This document shows, piece by piece, positions 19,460-28,569 of a stretch of 64,000 nucleotides of DNA (positions within the stretch are counted from its first letter, which is position 1; the number at the start of each line of letters is the position of its first letter). Position numbers and translations under genes: made by a program. Where the stretch lies: positions 1 through 64,000 of the forward strand of contig CAIYNU010000019.1 in the NCBI GenBank assembly GCA_903927615.1, written 5' to 3'. This stretch comes from an uncultured Rhodospirillales bacterium. Its GTDB lineage: Bacteria > Pseudomonadota > Alphaproteobacteria > Azospirillales > Azospirillaceae. The notes below the pieces were generated by a model. It made no database searches. It had not been told where the DNA came from and worked only from the letters and a program-made list of their open reading frames with translations.

Positions 19460-20014
19460 TCAGATTTCGGGTCCCTGATTGGCTTCGGACTTGCGGAAAG
19501 CGGTGATGCCCTCGGCGATCAACTGGGCCGCCTCGTCGGCTTCACCCCAACGCACGATGTTCGTCCACTTGCCTTTTTCCAGGTCCTTGTAATGCTGGAA
19601 GAAGTGCCGGATCTGCTGGATCATGATCTCGGGCAGATTGCGATACGACCCGATATCGCGGTGGAACGGGTGGAGATCGTCAACCGGGACCGCGATGATC
19701 TTTTCGTCCTTGCCGGCTTCATCTTCCATGACCAGCACCCCGATCGGCCGGGAGCGCACGATGGCGCCCGGAATCACCGAGGTTGGCCCGACCACCAGCA
19801 CGTCAACCGGGTCGCCGTCGGCGGCCAGGGTGTGGGGAACGAAGCCATAATTGCCGGGATAGAACATGGCGGTGTGCAGAAAGCGATCCACGAACATGGC
19901 GCCCGAGGCCTTGTCGACCTCATATTTCACGGGCTCGCCGCGCAACGGAATCTCGATGACCACGTTGACGTCCCACGGTGGCATCCGGCCGACCGAAACC
20001 TTGCTCAAGTCCAT
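19460..20014 (-). CDS. ppa: Inorganic pyrophosphatase
   Basis: A 184-residue family I soluble pyrophosphatase that hydrolyses PPi in the cytosol. The active-site acid-rich blocks are clear: VVIEIPLRG, KYEVDKASG, FYPGNYGFVPHTLAADGDPV with DVLV, and MEDEAGKDEKIIAVP. ATG 20014 is preferred over an in-frame TTG at 20023 because a GAGG element lies 10 bases ahead of it. The gene is divergent from argS. Confidence 0.95.
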   Translation of the reverse strand: MDLSKVSVGRMPPWDVNVVIEIPLRGEPVKYEVDKASGAMFVDRFLHTAMFYPGNYGFVPHTLAADGDPVDVLVVGPTSVIPGAIVRSRPIGVLVMEDEAGKDEKIIAVPVDDLHPFHRDIGSYRNLPEIMIQQIRHFFQHYKDLEKGKWTNIVRWGEADEAAQLIAEGITAFRKSEANQGPEI

Positions 20015-20121
20015 CGTTCCCAATCCTCTGCTGTGGGCTTCGCCGGAGCCATCCTAGGCGCGAATCCCCTGACAAGCCAAGCGATAAGGGCAGCCTTCCC
20101 GGACCCCGGCGACGACGGCTT

Positions 20122-20150
20122 TTGACTTGCCGGGCGGTTGCCCGCATTAT
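20122..20150 (+). promoter_or_regulatory. Sigma70-type promoter of argS with palindromic spacer
   Basis: TTGACT at 20122-20127 and CATTAT at 20145-20150 with a 17-base spacer. The spacer contains the inverted repeat CGGGCGGTTGCCCG (20131-20144), which could be an operator or chance. The argS start lies about 50 bases downstream of the expected transcription start. Confidence 0.55.
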
Positions 20151-20208
20151 GGGGCCGGTGCAGGGGGGTGACGGCACTGGCGGTCGACGGTAAGGGCACG
20201 AGTCTGGC

Positions 20209-21966
20209 ATGAACGTTTTTAAAGGCTTTCGCACGCAGGTGTTGGCACTGCTTGACGGGATGGTCGCCGCTGGGGAATTGCCGGCGGGTCTCGACACCGC
20301 CCGGGTCACGGTCGAGCCGCCCCGTGAGGCAAGCCACGGCGACATGTCAACCAACGCGGCGATGGTGCTGGCCGGTCAGGCCGGAACCTCGCCCCGGCAA
20401 TTGGCGCCCAAGCTGGCCCGATGTTTGGAAACTCTGCCCGATGTGCTCGCGGCGGAGGTGGCCGGTCCCGGCTTCGTCAATGTGCGGTTTGCGCCGGGCT
20501 TCTGGCAGGCCCAAGTGGCGGAGGTGTTGCGCGCCGGTCTGGCCTACGGCACCAGCACGGTCGGCGCCGGCCGGCGGGTCAATATCGAATATGTCTCGGC
20601 CAACCCCACCGGACCGCTGCATGCCGCCCATGCGCGCGGCGCGGTGATTGGCGATGCGTTGGCCAACCTGCTGGAAAAGGCCGGGTTTGTCGTGACCCGG
20701 GAGTATTACATCAACGACGCCGGCAGTCAGGTGGAGACGCTGGGGCGTTCGGCCTTTCTGCGCTATCGCGAAGCGTTGGGCGAGGAGATCGGCGAGATTC
20801 CCGCCGGCCTCTATCCGGGCGAGTACCTCAAGGAGGTTGGCCGGGCGCTGGCCGACCGGGACGCCGGCCGTTGGCGGGACGAACCCGAGTCGACCTGGCT
20901 GCCGGTGCTCCGTGACTTCGCGATCGACCGGATCATGATCGGCATCCGCGAAGACCTGGCGGCGCTGGGGATCGGCATCACCGTGTTCAGCTCCGAGCGG
21001 GCGCTGGTGGCCGGCGGAGCGGTGCAGGCGGCGTTCGAGGCGCTGACGGCGCGCGGGCTGGTCTATCAGGGCGTGCTGGAGCCGCCCAAGGGCAAGAAGC
21101 CCGACGATTGGGAACCGCGGCCCCAGACCCTGTTCCGCGCCACCGACTTCGGCGACGATGTCGATCGGCCGTTGCGCAAGTCCGATGGCTCCTGGACCTA
21201 CTTCGCCAACGACATCGCCTATCATCTGGACAAATACCGCCGGGGCTTCACGGTCCTGATCGATGTCCTGGGCGCCGATCATGGCGGCTACGTCAAGCGC
21301 ATGCAGGCCGCGACCACGGCGATTACCGGGGGCGAGGCGGCGCTTGACGTGAAAATCTGCCAGCTTGTGCATCTGATGGACCACGGCAAGCCGGTCAAAA
21401 TGTCCAAGCGCGCCGGCACCTTCGTGACGTTGCGCGACGTGATCGATCAGGTCGGCCGCGACGTGGTTCGCTTTATCATGTTGACCCGCCGGAATGATCA
21501 GACCTTGGAGTTTGACTTCGCGAAGGTCACCGAGCAGTCCAAAGATAACCCGGTGTTCTATGTTCAGTATTGCCATGCCCGGTGCCGCTCGGTGTTGCGC
21601 CACGCCGCGCAAAATCTGCCGGCGGCGGCGCTGACGCCCGGGGCCCTGGCCGCTGCACCGCTGGACCGGCTGGCCGAGCCCGAGGAACTGGCGCTGATCC
21701 GCGTCCTGGCGGCCTGGCCGCGGTTGGTGGAGGCGGCGGCCGAGGCCCACGAGGCCCATCGGGTGGCGTTTTATCTCTATGATCTGGCGGCGGCCTTCCA
21801 TGGCCTGTGGAATAAGGGTAAGGACGACACCACCCTTCGCTTCCTCGCGGCCGACGATCCGGCGTTGACCGCGGCCCGGCTGGCGCTGGTCCTGGCCGTG
21901 GCCACCGTGGTGGCATCCGGGCTGGCGGTGATCGGGGTTGAGCCGGTCGAGGAAATGCGCTCATGA
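20209..21966 (+). CDS. argS: Arginyl-tRNA synthetase
   Basis: A 585-residue class I aminoacyl-tRNA synthetase charging tRNA-Arg. The N-terminal additional domain is followed by the HIGH-type site [17 protein letters not shown] (about residue 130), the KMSK-type loop [14 protein letters not shown] (about residue 395) and an all-helical anticodon-binding domain ([16 protein letters not shown]). It begins a rightward run with the SPOR, nagZ, site-2 protease, scpA and scpB genes, an order common in alphaproteobacteria. The stop overlaps the next start by four bases. Confidence 0.96.
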   Translation: MNVFKGFRTQVLALLDGMVAAGELPAGLDTARVTVEPPREASHGDMSTNAAMVLAGQAGTSPRQLAPKLARCLETLPDVLAAEVAGPGFVNVRFAPGFWQAQVAEVLRAGLAYGTSTVGAGRRVNIEYVSANPTGPLHAAHARGAVIGDALANLLEKAGFVVTREYYINDAGSQVETLGRSAFLRYREALGEEIGEIPAGLYPGEYLKEVGRALADRDAGRWRDEPESTWLPVLRDFAIDRIMIGIREDLAALGIGITVFSSERALVAGGAVQAAFEALTARGLVYQGVLEPPKGKKPDDWEPRPQTLFRATDFGDDVDRPLRKSDGSWTYFANDIAYHLDKYRRGFTVLIDVLGADHGGYVKRMQAATTAITGGEAALDVKICQLVHLMDHGKPVKMSKRAGTFVTLRDVIDQVGRDVVRFIMLTRRNDQTLEFDFAKVTEQSKDNPVFYVQYCHARCRSVLRHAAQNLPAAALTPGALAAAPLDRLAEPEELALIRVLAAWPRLVEAAAEAHEAHRVAFYLYDLAAAFHGLWNKGKDDTTLRFLAADDPALTAARLALVLAVATVVASGLAVIGVEPVEEMRS

Positions 21967-22862
21967 GTCGATACGAACTCGACTTTGATCCCCAGGAGTA
22001 CCGTTCCCGGCAGCGAGCCCGGCCGAAGGGCGGCTTGTTCATGCGCCTGCTTCGGATTACCTTTGCGCTGGGCGCGGTCGGGGCGGTGTGCGGTGCGGTC
22101 TACTTGGGGTTGCGCCAGTCGGCCACCGTCACCGACGCCAGCGGAGTTCCGCTGATCAAGGCCGATCCGCGGCCGTTCAAGGCCCGGCCCGACCAGCCCG
22201 GCGGCATGGAAGTGCCCAATCAGGACAAGCTGGTGTTCGATCGCCTGGACCCCGAAGCGGCACGGCCGGTGGTCGAACGCCTGTTGCCGCCGCCCGAGGT
22301 GCCATTGCCGCGGCCGGTGGCGCCACCATCGGCGTCCGTGACGGTCCCCGCGTCTCCGGGCAATGCCGGGACCCCGGGGGCCGTGGACCCGACGGTTCCG
22401 TCGGCGTCCGCCGGACCGGGACCCGCGCCCGGGTCTGTGCCGGAGGCCCCCGGCGCGGCCAAGACGGGCGCGGCGGCGGCCGCCGCCGGTGGACCACCGG
22501 TCACCCCGGCGCCCGCGCCGGTGACGACCAAAACCGCCGCGCTGACCCCGACCGCGCCAAAGCCGCCCGCCATCACGGCCACCCCCGGCGCCACCACCCC
22601 GGCGGCCGGCGGTGCCGGGGGTTATGTGTTGCAACTGGCCTCGGTTCGCAGTGACGCCGAGGCCCGGGAGGAATGGCGGCGCTTGTCGGGGCATAATCAC
22701 GAGCTGCTGGGCAGTTTGACGCCCTCGGTGGTCAAGGTCGATCTGGCGGAAAAGGGAATTTATTACCGGCTGCGCGTCGGCCCCTTCGACGAAGCCCGGG
22801 CGCACAGCCTTTGCGAGCTGCTGAAGAGTCAGAACGTCGGGTGTCAGCTTGCCCGGCGCTGA
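21963..22862 (+). CDS. SPOR-domain membrane protein
   Basis: A 299-residue protein with a short cytoplasmic N-terminus, one membrane helix ([22 protein letters not shown]), a long Pro/Ala/Thr-rich periplasmic linker and a C-terminal SPOR domain ([20 protein letters not shown] through [16 protein letters not shown]). SPOR domains bind denuded septal peptidoglycan, so a cell-division or envelope role is expected. It overlaps argS by four bases and nagZ by fourteen if nagZ uses its TTG start. Confidence 0.88.
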   Translation: MSRYELDFDPQEYRSRQRARPKGGLFMRLLRITFALGAVGAVCGAVYLGLRQSATVTDASGVPLIKADPRPFKARPDQPGGMEVPNQDKLVFDRLDPEAARPVVERLLPPPEVPLPRPVAPPSASVTVPASPGNAGTPGAVDPTVPSASAGPGPAPGSVPEAPGAAKTGAAAAAAGGPPVTPAPAPVTTKTAALTPTAPKPPAITATPGATTPAAGGAGGYVLQLASVRSDAEAREEWRRLSGHNHELLGSLTPSVVKVDLAEKGIYYRLRVGPFDEARAHSLCELLKSQNVGCQLARR

Positions 22863-23991
22863 TCCCGACCGGGTCGGCAACCCAGACGGGCTTGACGCCG
22901 GGGCCGCCCGCGCCGTGGTGTTCGGCTGCGCCGGCACCCTGTTGACGCTGGAAGAGCGCGCCTTTTTTCGGGAGTCCCAGCCGCTCGGCTTCATTCTGTT
23001 CCGCCGCAACATTGCCTCGCCGGAACAGGTGAAAAGTCTGGTTCGGGATCTGCGCGCCGCGGTCGGCCGCGAACACGCGCCGGTGCTGATCGACCAGGAA
23101 GGGGGACGGGTGGCGCGGCTGCGACCGCCCCATTGGCCCAATCATCCGGCCGCCCGGCGGATCGGCCGGTTGGCCGAACAGAAGCCGGCCGCCGGGCGGG
23201 AGGCGGCGTGGCTCAATGGCCGGTTGCTGGCGGCGATGCTGTTCGATCTGGGAATTACCGTCGATTGCGCGCCGGTGTGCGACGTGCCGGTGCCGCATGC
23301 CCATGATGTGATCGGCGACCGCGCCTTCGGGGGGGATCCGCGGCTGGTGACCGAACTATCGCGGGCGGCCTGCGACGGCTTTCTGGCCGGCGGGGTGTTG
23401 CCGGTGATCAAGCACATCCCGGGCCATGGACGGGCCTTCGCCGACAGCCACCAGGAGTTGCCGGTGGTGGATGCCGCCCGGGCCGAGTTGGACGCCACCG
23501 ATTTCGTGCCGTTCCGCGGGCTGGCGGATTTGCCGCTGGGCATGGTGGCCCATGTGGTCTATCGGGCGATCGACCCGCTGCGGCCGGCGAGCACCTCGTC
23601 CGCGGTGATTGGCGGGGTGGTGCGCGGGGTCTTGGGGTTCGACGGCCTGCTGTTCAGCGACGATCTGTCCATGGGCGCGCTGCGCGGCACCCCGGCGACC
23701 CGGGCGCAGGATGTCCTGGCCGCCGGCTGCGATGTGGTGCTGCACTGCAATGGCGATCTGGCCGAGATGCGGCAGGTCGCAGCGGTGGTGCCGGGCCTGA
23801 ACGGGGCCGCGGCGGTGCGCTGGCGGCGGGCGCTGGCCGTCTTGCGGCCGCCCCAGCCGATGGTTGAAGAAGAGTTGCGGGCGCGGTTGGAGCTGTTGCT
23901 TCGGGACAGCGAACGCCAAGGCGATGGCGTCTGCGACGAGGATCCGACCGCCCGTGGCACGCCGGCACTGGCGCTGGCGGCCGGCGGTTAG
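22849..23991 (+). CDS. nagZ: Beta-N-acetylhexosaminidase
   Basis: A glycoside hydrolase family 3 enzyme of about 380 residues that removes GlcNAc from anhydro-muropeptides during cell-wall recycling in the cytoplasm. Key blocks: LIDQEGGRVARLRPPHW, the NagZ substrate/catalytic loop IKHIPGHGRAFADSHQELP, and FSDDLSMGAL with the nucleophile Asp. The start is uncertain: TTG 22849 overlaps the SPOR gene, whereas GTG 22915 would cut very close to the conserved VVFGCAG strand. Confidence 0.92.
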   Translation: MPGADPDRVGNPDGLDAGAARAVVFGCAGTLLTLEERAFFRESQPLGFILFRRNIASPEQVKSLVRDLRAAVGREHAPVLIDQEGGRVARLRPPHWPNHPAARRIGRLAEQKPAAGREAAWLNGRLLAAMLFDLGITVDCAPVCDVPVPHAHDVIGDRAFGGDPRLVTELSRAACDGFLAGGVLPVIKHIPGHGRAFADSHQELPVVDAARAELDATDFVPFRGLADLPLGMVAHVVYRAIDPLRPASTSSAVIGGVVRGVLGFDGLLFSDDLSMGALRGTPATRAQDVLAAGCDVVLHCNGDLAEMRQVAAVVPGLNGAAAVRWRRALAVLRPPQPMVEEELRARLELLLRDSERQGDGVCDEDPTARGTPALALAAGG

Positions 23992-24046
23992 CGCCGATCG
24001 ACCGGAATTGCGGCCCCCGGGGTCGCCCCAATGGTGGACAAGGATA

Positions 24047-24724
24047 ATGGAACAGGCTCTGGTCGACATCTCGATACTGGCGCTCCCGGTGATCCTGGCC
24101 ATCACGCTGCACGAAGCCGCCCATGGCTTCGTTGCCTGGAAGCTGGGCGACGACACCGCCTATCAATTGGGGCGGGTCACCTTCAATCCGCTGAAGCATG
24201 TTGATCCGGTGGGCACGGTGATTCTGCCGACGGTGATGTTTTTTTCCGCCCATTTCCTGTTTGGCTGGGCCAAGCCGGTGCCGGTGAATTTTTACCGCCT
24301 CCGGAACCCCCGGCGCGACATGGTGTGGGTGGCGCTGGCCGGACCGGGCGTCAACATCGTGCTGGCGCTGGTTTCGGATGCCTTGTTTCATGTGGTGCCG
24401 CTGCTGTCGCCGCTGGTTCAGGACTGGGTGGGCAACGCCCTGATGGTCTCGGTGCAGATCAACGTGGTGTTGGCGCTGTTCAACATGATTCCGTTGCCGC
24501 CGCTGGATGGCGGCCGGGTGGCGGTGGGGCTGCTGCCGACCGTCCTGGCCCGGCCGCTGGCGGCTCTGGAGCCCTACGGTCTGGTCCTGCTGCTGGTTTT
24601 GTTGTTCCTGCTGCCGGTGGTGGGCCAACAGCTCGGAATCAACTTGAACCTGTTGCCCCAGGTTCTGGCGCCGGCGGTGGACGGGGTGATCCGGGGCATC
24701 GATCATCTGGTGGGTCTGGGCTGA
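24047..24724 (+). CDS. Site-2 protease family (M50) membrane zinc metalloprotease
   Basis: A 225-residue multi-pass membrane protein. The zinc site HEAAH lies in the first helix (about residue 22), and the second M50 motif (NMIPLPPLDGG) supplies the third ligand Asp in a later helix. It is the compact YwhC/Rip2-like type without a PDZ domain. The ATG at 24047 has an AAGGA ribosome binding site. It sits between nagZ and scpA and ends three bases before scpA. The substrate is unknown; intramembrane cleavage of regulators is typical of the clan. Confidence 0.9.
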   Translation: MEQALVDISILALPVILAITLHEAAHGFVAWKLGDDTAYQLGRVTFNPLKHVDPVGTVILPTVMFFSAHFLFGWAKPVPVNFYRLRNPRRDMVWVALAGPGVNIVLALVSDALFHVVPLLSPLVQDWVGNALMVSVQINVVLALFNMIPLPPLDGGRVAVGLLPTVLARPLAALEPYGLVLLLVLLFLLPVVGQQLGINLNLLPQVLAPAVDGVIRGIDHLVGLG

Positions 24725-24727
24725 GCC

Positions 24728-25525
24728 ATGACCGCGGCCGCGCCCTTTGTCGAGGATGTACGGCCCGACGGGCCGGTGGCGTCCGAACAGCTCGTGCTGG
24801 CGCTCGAGGGCTTCGAGGGGCCGATCGATCTGTTGCTGACCCTGGCCCGGGACCAGAAGGTCGACCTGACCCGAATCTCGATCCTGGAACTGGCCGACCA
24901 GTATCTGGCGTTCGTGGCCGCGGCGCGGCGGGTGCGGATCGAGCTGGCCGCCGATTATCTGGTGATGGCGGCGTGGCTGGCTTATCTCAAGTCGCGGTTG
25001 CTGTTGCCGGAACCCGAGGTGGCGGGGGACGAGCCGGGCGGTGCCGAACTGGCGGCGGCCCTGGCATTTCAACTACAGCGGTTAGAGGCCATGCGCGAGG
25101 CGGGCGGCAAGCTGTTGGGGTTGCCTCAACTTGGGCGCGAGGTTTTTGCCCGCGGCGCCCCCGAGGGCCTGGAGGTGGAGCGGACGTCGGTGTTCGAGGT
25201 GACGCTGTATGACTTGCTCCGGGCCTATGGCGAGCACAAACGGCGGGAGGAGTCCGCAACCCTGACCATCCAGCCGCTGGACCTGTATTCGTTGGAGGAG
25301 GCGTTGCTGCGCCTGACCGAATTGTTGGGCACATTGCCCGACTGGGCGACGCTGTCGAGTTTCCTGCCCGCGCGTTCCGACGGCTCGTTGCTTGGGCGGT
25401 CGGCGCTGGCGGCGACGTTTGCCGCGACCCTGGAACTGGTCAAGGCGGGCAAGGTCGAAGTGCGTCAGGATGGCGCCTTCGCCCCGATCTGGCTCCGCCG
25501 GGCGGCCCCCAGAGTCATTGGCTAA
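24728..25525 (+). CDS. scpA: Segregation and condensation protein A
   Basis: A 265-residue kleisin of the SMC-ScpAB condensin, which organises and segregates the chromosome. The N-terminal block LEGFEGPIDLLLTLARDQKV with DLTRISILELADQYL binds the SMC neck; the C-terminal winged helix (ALAATFAATLELVKAGKVEV) binds the SMC head. scpB follows, but only after 377 bases of structured intergenic DNA, which is unusual because the two genes are commonly adjacent. Confidence 0.94.
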   Translation: MTAAAPFVEDVRPDGPVASEQLVLALEGFEGPIDLLLTLARDQKVDLTRISILELADQYLAFVAAARRVRIELAADYLVMAAWLAYLKSRLLLPEPEVAGDEPGGAELAAALAFQLQRLEAMREAGGKLLGLPQLGREVFARGAPEGLEVERTSVFEVTLYDLLRAYGEHKRREESATLTIQPLDLYSLEEALLRLTELLGTLPDWATLSSFLPARSDGSLLGRSALAATFAATLELVKAGKVEVRQDGAFAPIWLRRAAPRVIG

Positions 25526-25902
25526 GACGTCATTCCCGATGACCGTGTCCAGGAACTCAGTCTGCGGGCCAAACCCCATGGACGCTAGTGTTCCGACTCC
25601 GACGGATGATCCTCCCCGTCGGGCCGGAACACTGGCTTGTTATTGGTGTTGTGTTGTGACCGGGACACGATCATTGGGTATGAAGCGTCTCGGTCACAAC
25701 ACTAGGATGATCGGGCGATGGGTCTGATTTTGCGGGGCTCCGTCCGACCTCATAACGTCAAGGGTTCAAAGGGCCGACCGGCCCTTTGCGGGTGTGCGCA
25801 GAGCCCACAAAATCGTTTCGATTTAGCCGTATTTCCGAGTCCAGCGCCTCTGGAGCAAAGCCCTCTTGATATGTCAATCTTGATACGCGTCGGGATGAGT
25901 CC
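25526..25902. repeat. Structured intergenic region between scpA and scpB: two long stem-loops and a composite palindrome
   Basis: Three elements lie in tandem. Stem-loop 1 spans 25585-25635 (GTGTTCCG at 25588 with CGGAACAC at 25625, and an inner CGACGG/CCGTCG). Stem-loop 2 spans 25651-25702 with a perfect 12-bp outer stem (GTGTTGTGACCG with CGGTCACAACAC). The third, at 25752-25818, is a copy of the dispersed composite repeat (GGGTTCAAAGGGCCGACCGG, then GGTGTGCGCAGAGCCCAC). No convincing coding sequence is seen. Confidence 0.7.
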
Positions 25903-26520
25903 ATGACCGAAGGCGATCCCGTCGGATCCGATATGGACCATGAGCAGCAGTTGCGCCTGCTGGAGGCTCTGCTGTTCGCGTCGTCCGAGCCGCTCGATGA
26001 GGCGACCCTGGGCGCCCGGTTGGGTCAGGGGTCGAATCCGCGCCGCCTTCTGGCCGAACTGGCCGACCGCTACGCCGGGCGCGGGGTGGTGCTGGTCCGG
26101 ACCGAGCATCGCTGGGCCTTTCGCACCGCCCCGGACCTCGCGCCCCGTCTTCGGTTGCAGGAGGAGGTGTCGCGCAAGCTGTCCCGCGCCGCCATCGAGA
26201 CCCTGGCCATCATCGCGTATCACCAACCGGTGACCCGAGGCGAAATCGAAAGCATCCGCGGGGTCGCCACCAGCAAGGGGACGCTGGACCTGTTGATGGA
26301 AAACAACTGGATCAAGCCCGGCCGTCGCCGTGAGGCGCCGGGGCGCCCGTTGACCTGGATCACCACCGATCACTTTCTTGACCATTTCGGCCTCAGTTCG
26401 TTGCGCGACCTGCCCGGCGTCGAGGATCTGCGCGCCGCCGGCATGCTGGATCCCCGGCCGGTGCTGACGGCGCTGCGGGGCGGCGGCGGCGATCCCGACG
26501 GGGCCGGTGACGAGGGCTAG
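25903..26520 (+). CDS. scpB: Segregation and condensation protein B
   Basis: A 205-residue double winged-helix protein that dimerises and binds the ScpA kleisin. The characteristic core is LLEALLFASSEPLDEATLGA near residue 20 and LSRAAIETLAIIAYHQPVTR followed by EIESIRGV. The C-terminal Gly/Asp tail is low-complexity. In many alphaproteobacteria tatABC follows scpB; here a palindrome cluster and a broken acyltransferase gene follow instead. Confidence 0.93.
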   Translation: MTEGDPVGSDMDHEQQLRLLEALLFASSEPLDEATLGARLGQGSNPRRLLAELADRYAGRGVVLVRTEHRWAFRTAPDLAPRLRLQEEVSRKLSRAAIETLAIIAYHQPVTRGEIESIRGVATSKGTLDLLMENNWIKPGRRREAPGRPLTWITTDHFLDHFGLSSLRDLPGVEDLRAAGMLDPRPVLTALRGGGGDPDGAGDEG

Positions 26521-26528
26521 GGTGTCGT

Positions 26529-26700
26529 GTCAGCAAAATCGCCAGGTTAACGGTTTCCAAAGGCCGTCGGCCTTTGGTGGGGTCGTAGGGGCAAAGCCCC
26601 TACAAAATGCCTTCGGCGACCAGGGCGTTGCCCTGGACCCACCACCAAAGGCCGTCGGCCTTTGGAAACCATGACTTTTACCGTGCAATTTCGCTGACGT
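26529..26700. repeat. Nested palindrome cluster after scpB
   Basis: Two identical 21-base palindromes (CCAAAGGCCGTCGGCCTTTGG) at 26557-26577 and 26646-26666 are flanked outwardly by GGTTT/AAACC, so the two halves form a larger inverted repeat. Between them lie two more hairpins, GTAGGGGCAAAGCCCCTAC (26585-26603) and CCAGGGCGTTGCCCTGG (26620-26636). The outermost ends (GTCAGC near 26529 and GCTGAC near 26694) also mirror each other. Confidence 0.75.
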
Positions 26701-26729
26701 GGCCCGCTAGGGGCTTGGGGGCGGCGACG

Positions 26730-27830
26730 TCACGAACAGGGCACGATGCGGGTCATCACGGCGGCAGCGAACATCCGGGATGCCTGCACGGCAAACCGTT
26801 CGATGGGCTCGAACAGGGTTGCCGCCAGCAGGGCGCCGGCGACCGCGAAGACCTGGGTGATGACGGCGCAAAGGGTGGGGCTCAGTCCCAGGCTGGCGAC
26901 GCCGAGATACACCCAGGAGGCCGCGGAGCAGATGACCACCAGATGAATCAGATACAGCGGGAAGGACATCCGCGCGAGGAACCGGGATAGGGCGGTTTCG
27001 AACAGGGCGGCCAGCCGGCGGCTGAGCACCACCGCCACCACGAAACAGGCGGCGACCAGCGACAGGGCGGGCGGGTCGGTGATCGTGCCTGCGCTGCCGG
27101 TGGCCAGCAGGACGCCGGCGGCGGCGAACCCCAGACCGGCCCCGAGGCCGGCCCTCGAGTCGCGGCCTCGCTGTAGCCACCGGCAGCGGTAGGCATCGGC
27201 CAACATCATGCCGAGGACGAACGTCACCAGATGGCTGTCGTGGCGCACCAGCACGGCCAGCGTCACCGCGTAGGCGGCAAAGCGGACCGGGGTCAGGCCA
27301 CACAGATAAAGAATGGCGAAGACCAGCAGGGAGCCGAACATCTCCAGCGGCATGGTCCACAGCACGGCGTTGTAGCTGATCGGCGCGTTACCGTCCCAAT
27401 AGACGATGGCCAAAGCATAGCGCAGCAGACTCTCCAGGGTCGGCGTGAAGGCGTAATGGATCGACAGCCAGTCACCGCTGCCGGCGGCCAAGCCGGCCGG
27501 TTGGTTGGCCATCAACCCGGCCTTCATCAGACCAAACGCCAACAGGCACTAGGCAAAAACCGGGATGGTCAGCCGGGGATACCGGCGCAGCGCCGCCGAC
27601 ACCACCAGTCGCCGGTCGCCGGTCTCAAAGAACGCGGTGGACAGGACGAATCCGGACAGGACGAAGAAGATATAGACCGCCAGGGGGCCGTTGCTGACGA
27701 AATCCAGCAGCCGGTAGCGGTCAGGGGCCAGCGCCGCCACCGGAAAGCAGTGCAAAACATGGTAGAACACCACCATCAGCGCCGCCCAACCCCGCACGCC
27801 GTCGAGAAACAGCTTGCGGTCCCGCTCCAT
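26730..27830 (-). pseudogene. Acyltransferase 3 family membrane protein interrupted by an in-frame TAG
   Basis: From ATG 27830 the frame reads MERDRKLFLDGVRGWAALMV, a typical acyltransferase-3 N-terminus with the catalytic-type His in VVFYHVLH, and stops at TAG 27551-27549. The same frame continues without shift (CLLAFGLMKAGLMANQ) through about eight more membrane segments to 26730. The full frame would be about 366 residues, a normal family length. A single base change in one codon explains the break. These enzymes O-acylate sugars or envelope glycans. A start within the second half is possible, but a 270-residue fragment would lack the catalytic N-terminus. Confidence 0.8.
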
Positions 27831-27865
27831 GGTCGCTTGAATCGGGAATGTTGTTGCCCCAAAAC

Positions 27866-27925
27866 AATGTTGTGGGCTCTGCCCACACCCGCAAGGGGCC
27901 GGTGGGCCCTTTGAACCCGTGACGT
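27866..27925. repeat. Composite palindromic repeat, inverted copy
   Basis: The 60-base block beginning TTGTGGGCTCTGCCCACACC and ending CCCTTTGAACCCGTGACGTC is the reverse complement, with a few mismatches, of the copy at 25752-25818. It contains two palindromes (GTGGGCTCTGCCCAC and GGGCCGGTGGGCCC). It fills the gap between kdpC and the broken acyltransferase gene. Confidence 0.7.
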
Positions 27926-27958
27926 CGGGAGGTTCAGAGGGGCAGGCTCCCAAGAGGG

Positions 27959-28543
27959 TCATTCGGTCCGCGTCATCTCGTCCAAGGCCAGGTTCAGCTT
28001 GAGCAGGTTGACCCGCGGCTCGCCCAAGATGCCGTAGCTGCGCTTTTCCACCAGCAGGCCGACCAGGATGCGGAGCTTCTCTTCGCTGACGCCGCGAACA
28101 TGGGCGATGCGGGGAATCTGATAGAACGCGGCGGCCGGAGACAGGTCGGGGTCAAGCCCGCTGGCCGAGGCCGTGACCAGATCTACGGGCAGCGGACCCG
28201 GGGTCGGGCCGGCGTCGGCCCGCCGGGCCTCGGCCCGGGCGGTGATGTCGGCAATCAGGCGCTTGCTGGTGGTGGCCAGGTTGCTGGCGCCCGACTGGGT
28301 GGCGTCGTAACCGTCGGCGCCGGCCGCCGACGGCCGGGACTGGAAGTAACCCGGCTTCTGAAAGCGTTGCCCGACCAGTGCCGAGCCGATCACCCGGCCG
28401 CTATTGTCCTCGATCAGGCTGCCATGGGCCTGGAAGGGAAACAGCAGTTGGGCCAGACCGGTGACGGCCAGGGGATACAACAGGCCGGTCAGCACCGCCA
28501 TCACCAGCAACAGGCGCAGGGCAGGCTTGAATTCACTCAGCAT
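27959..28543 (-). CDS. kdpC: Potassium-transporting ATPase subunit C
   Basis: A 194-residue subunit of the high-affinity KdpFABC potassium pump, anchored by one N-terminal helix (LRLLLVMAVLTGLLYPLAVT). Family blocks: SALVGQRFQKPGYFQSRPSA, DLVTASASGLDPDLSPAAA and LGEPRVNLLKLNLALD. It assists ATP and potassium binding by the A and B subunits. It follows kdpB by 26 bases. No kdpD or kdpE gene follows, unlike many Kdp loci. Confidence 0.94.
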   Translation of the reverse strand: MLSEFKPALRLLLVMAVLTGLLYPLAVTGLAQLLFPFQAHGSLIEDNSGRVIGSALVGQRFQKPGYFQSRPSAAGADGYDATQSGASNLATTSKRLIADITARAEARRADAGPTPGPLPVDLVTASASGLDPDLSPAAAFYQIPRIAHVRGVSEEKLRILVGLLVEKRSYGILGEPRVNLLKLNLALDEMTRTE

Positions 28544-28569
28544 GGACGGTCTCCAGACGGCCGGTCGGC

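Noticed and set aside
27549-27551. TAG as a recoded codon (pyrrolysine or programmed readthrough)
   Set aside because: No supporting stem-loop or pyl genes are visible, and a one-base mutation is the simpler reading.
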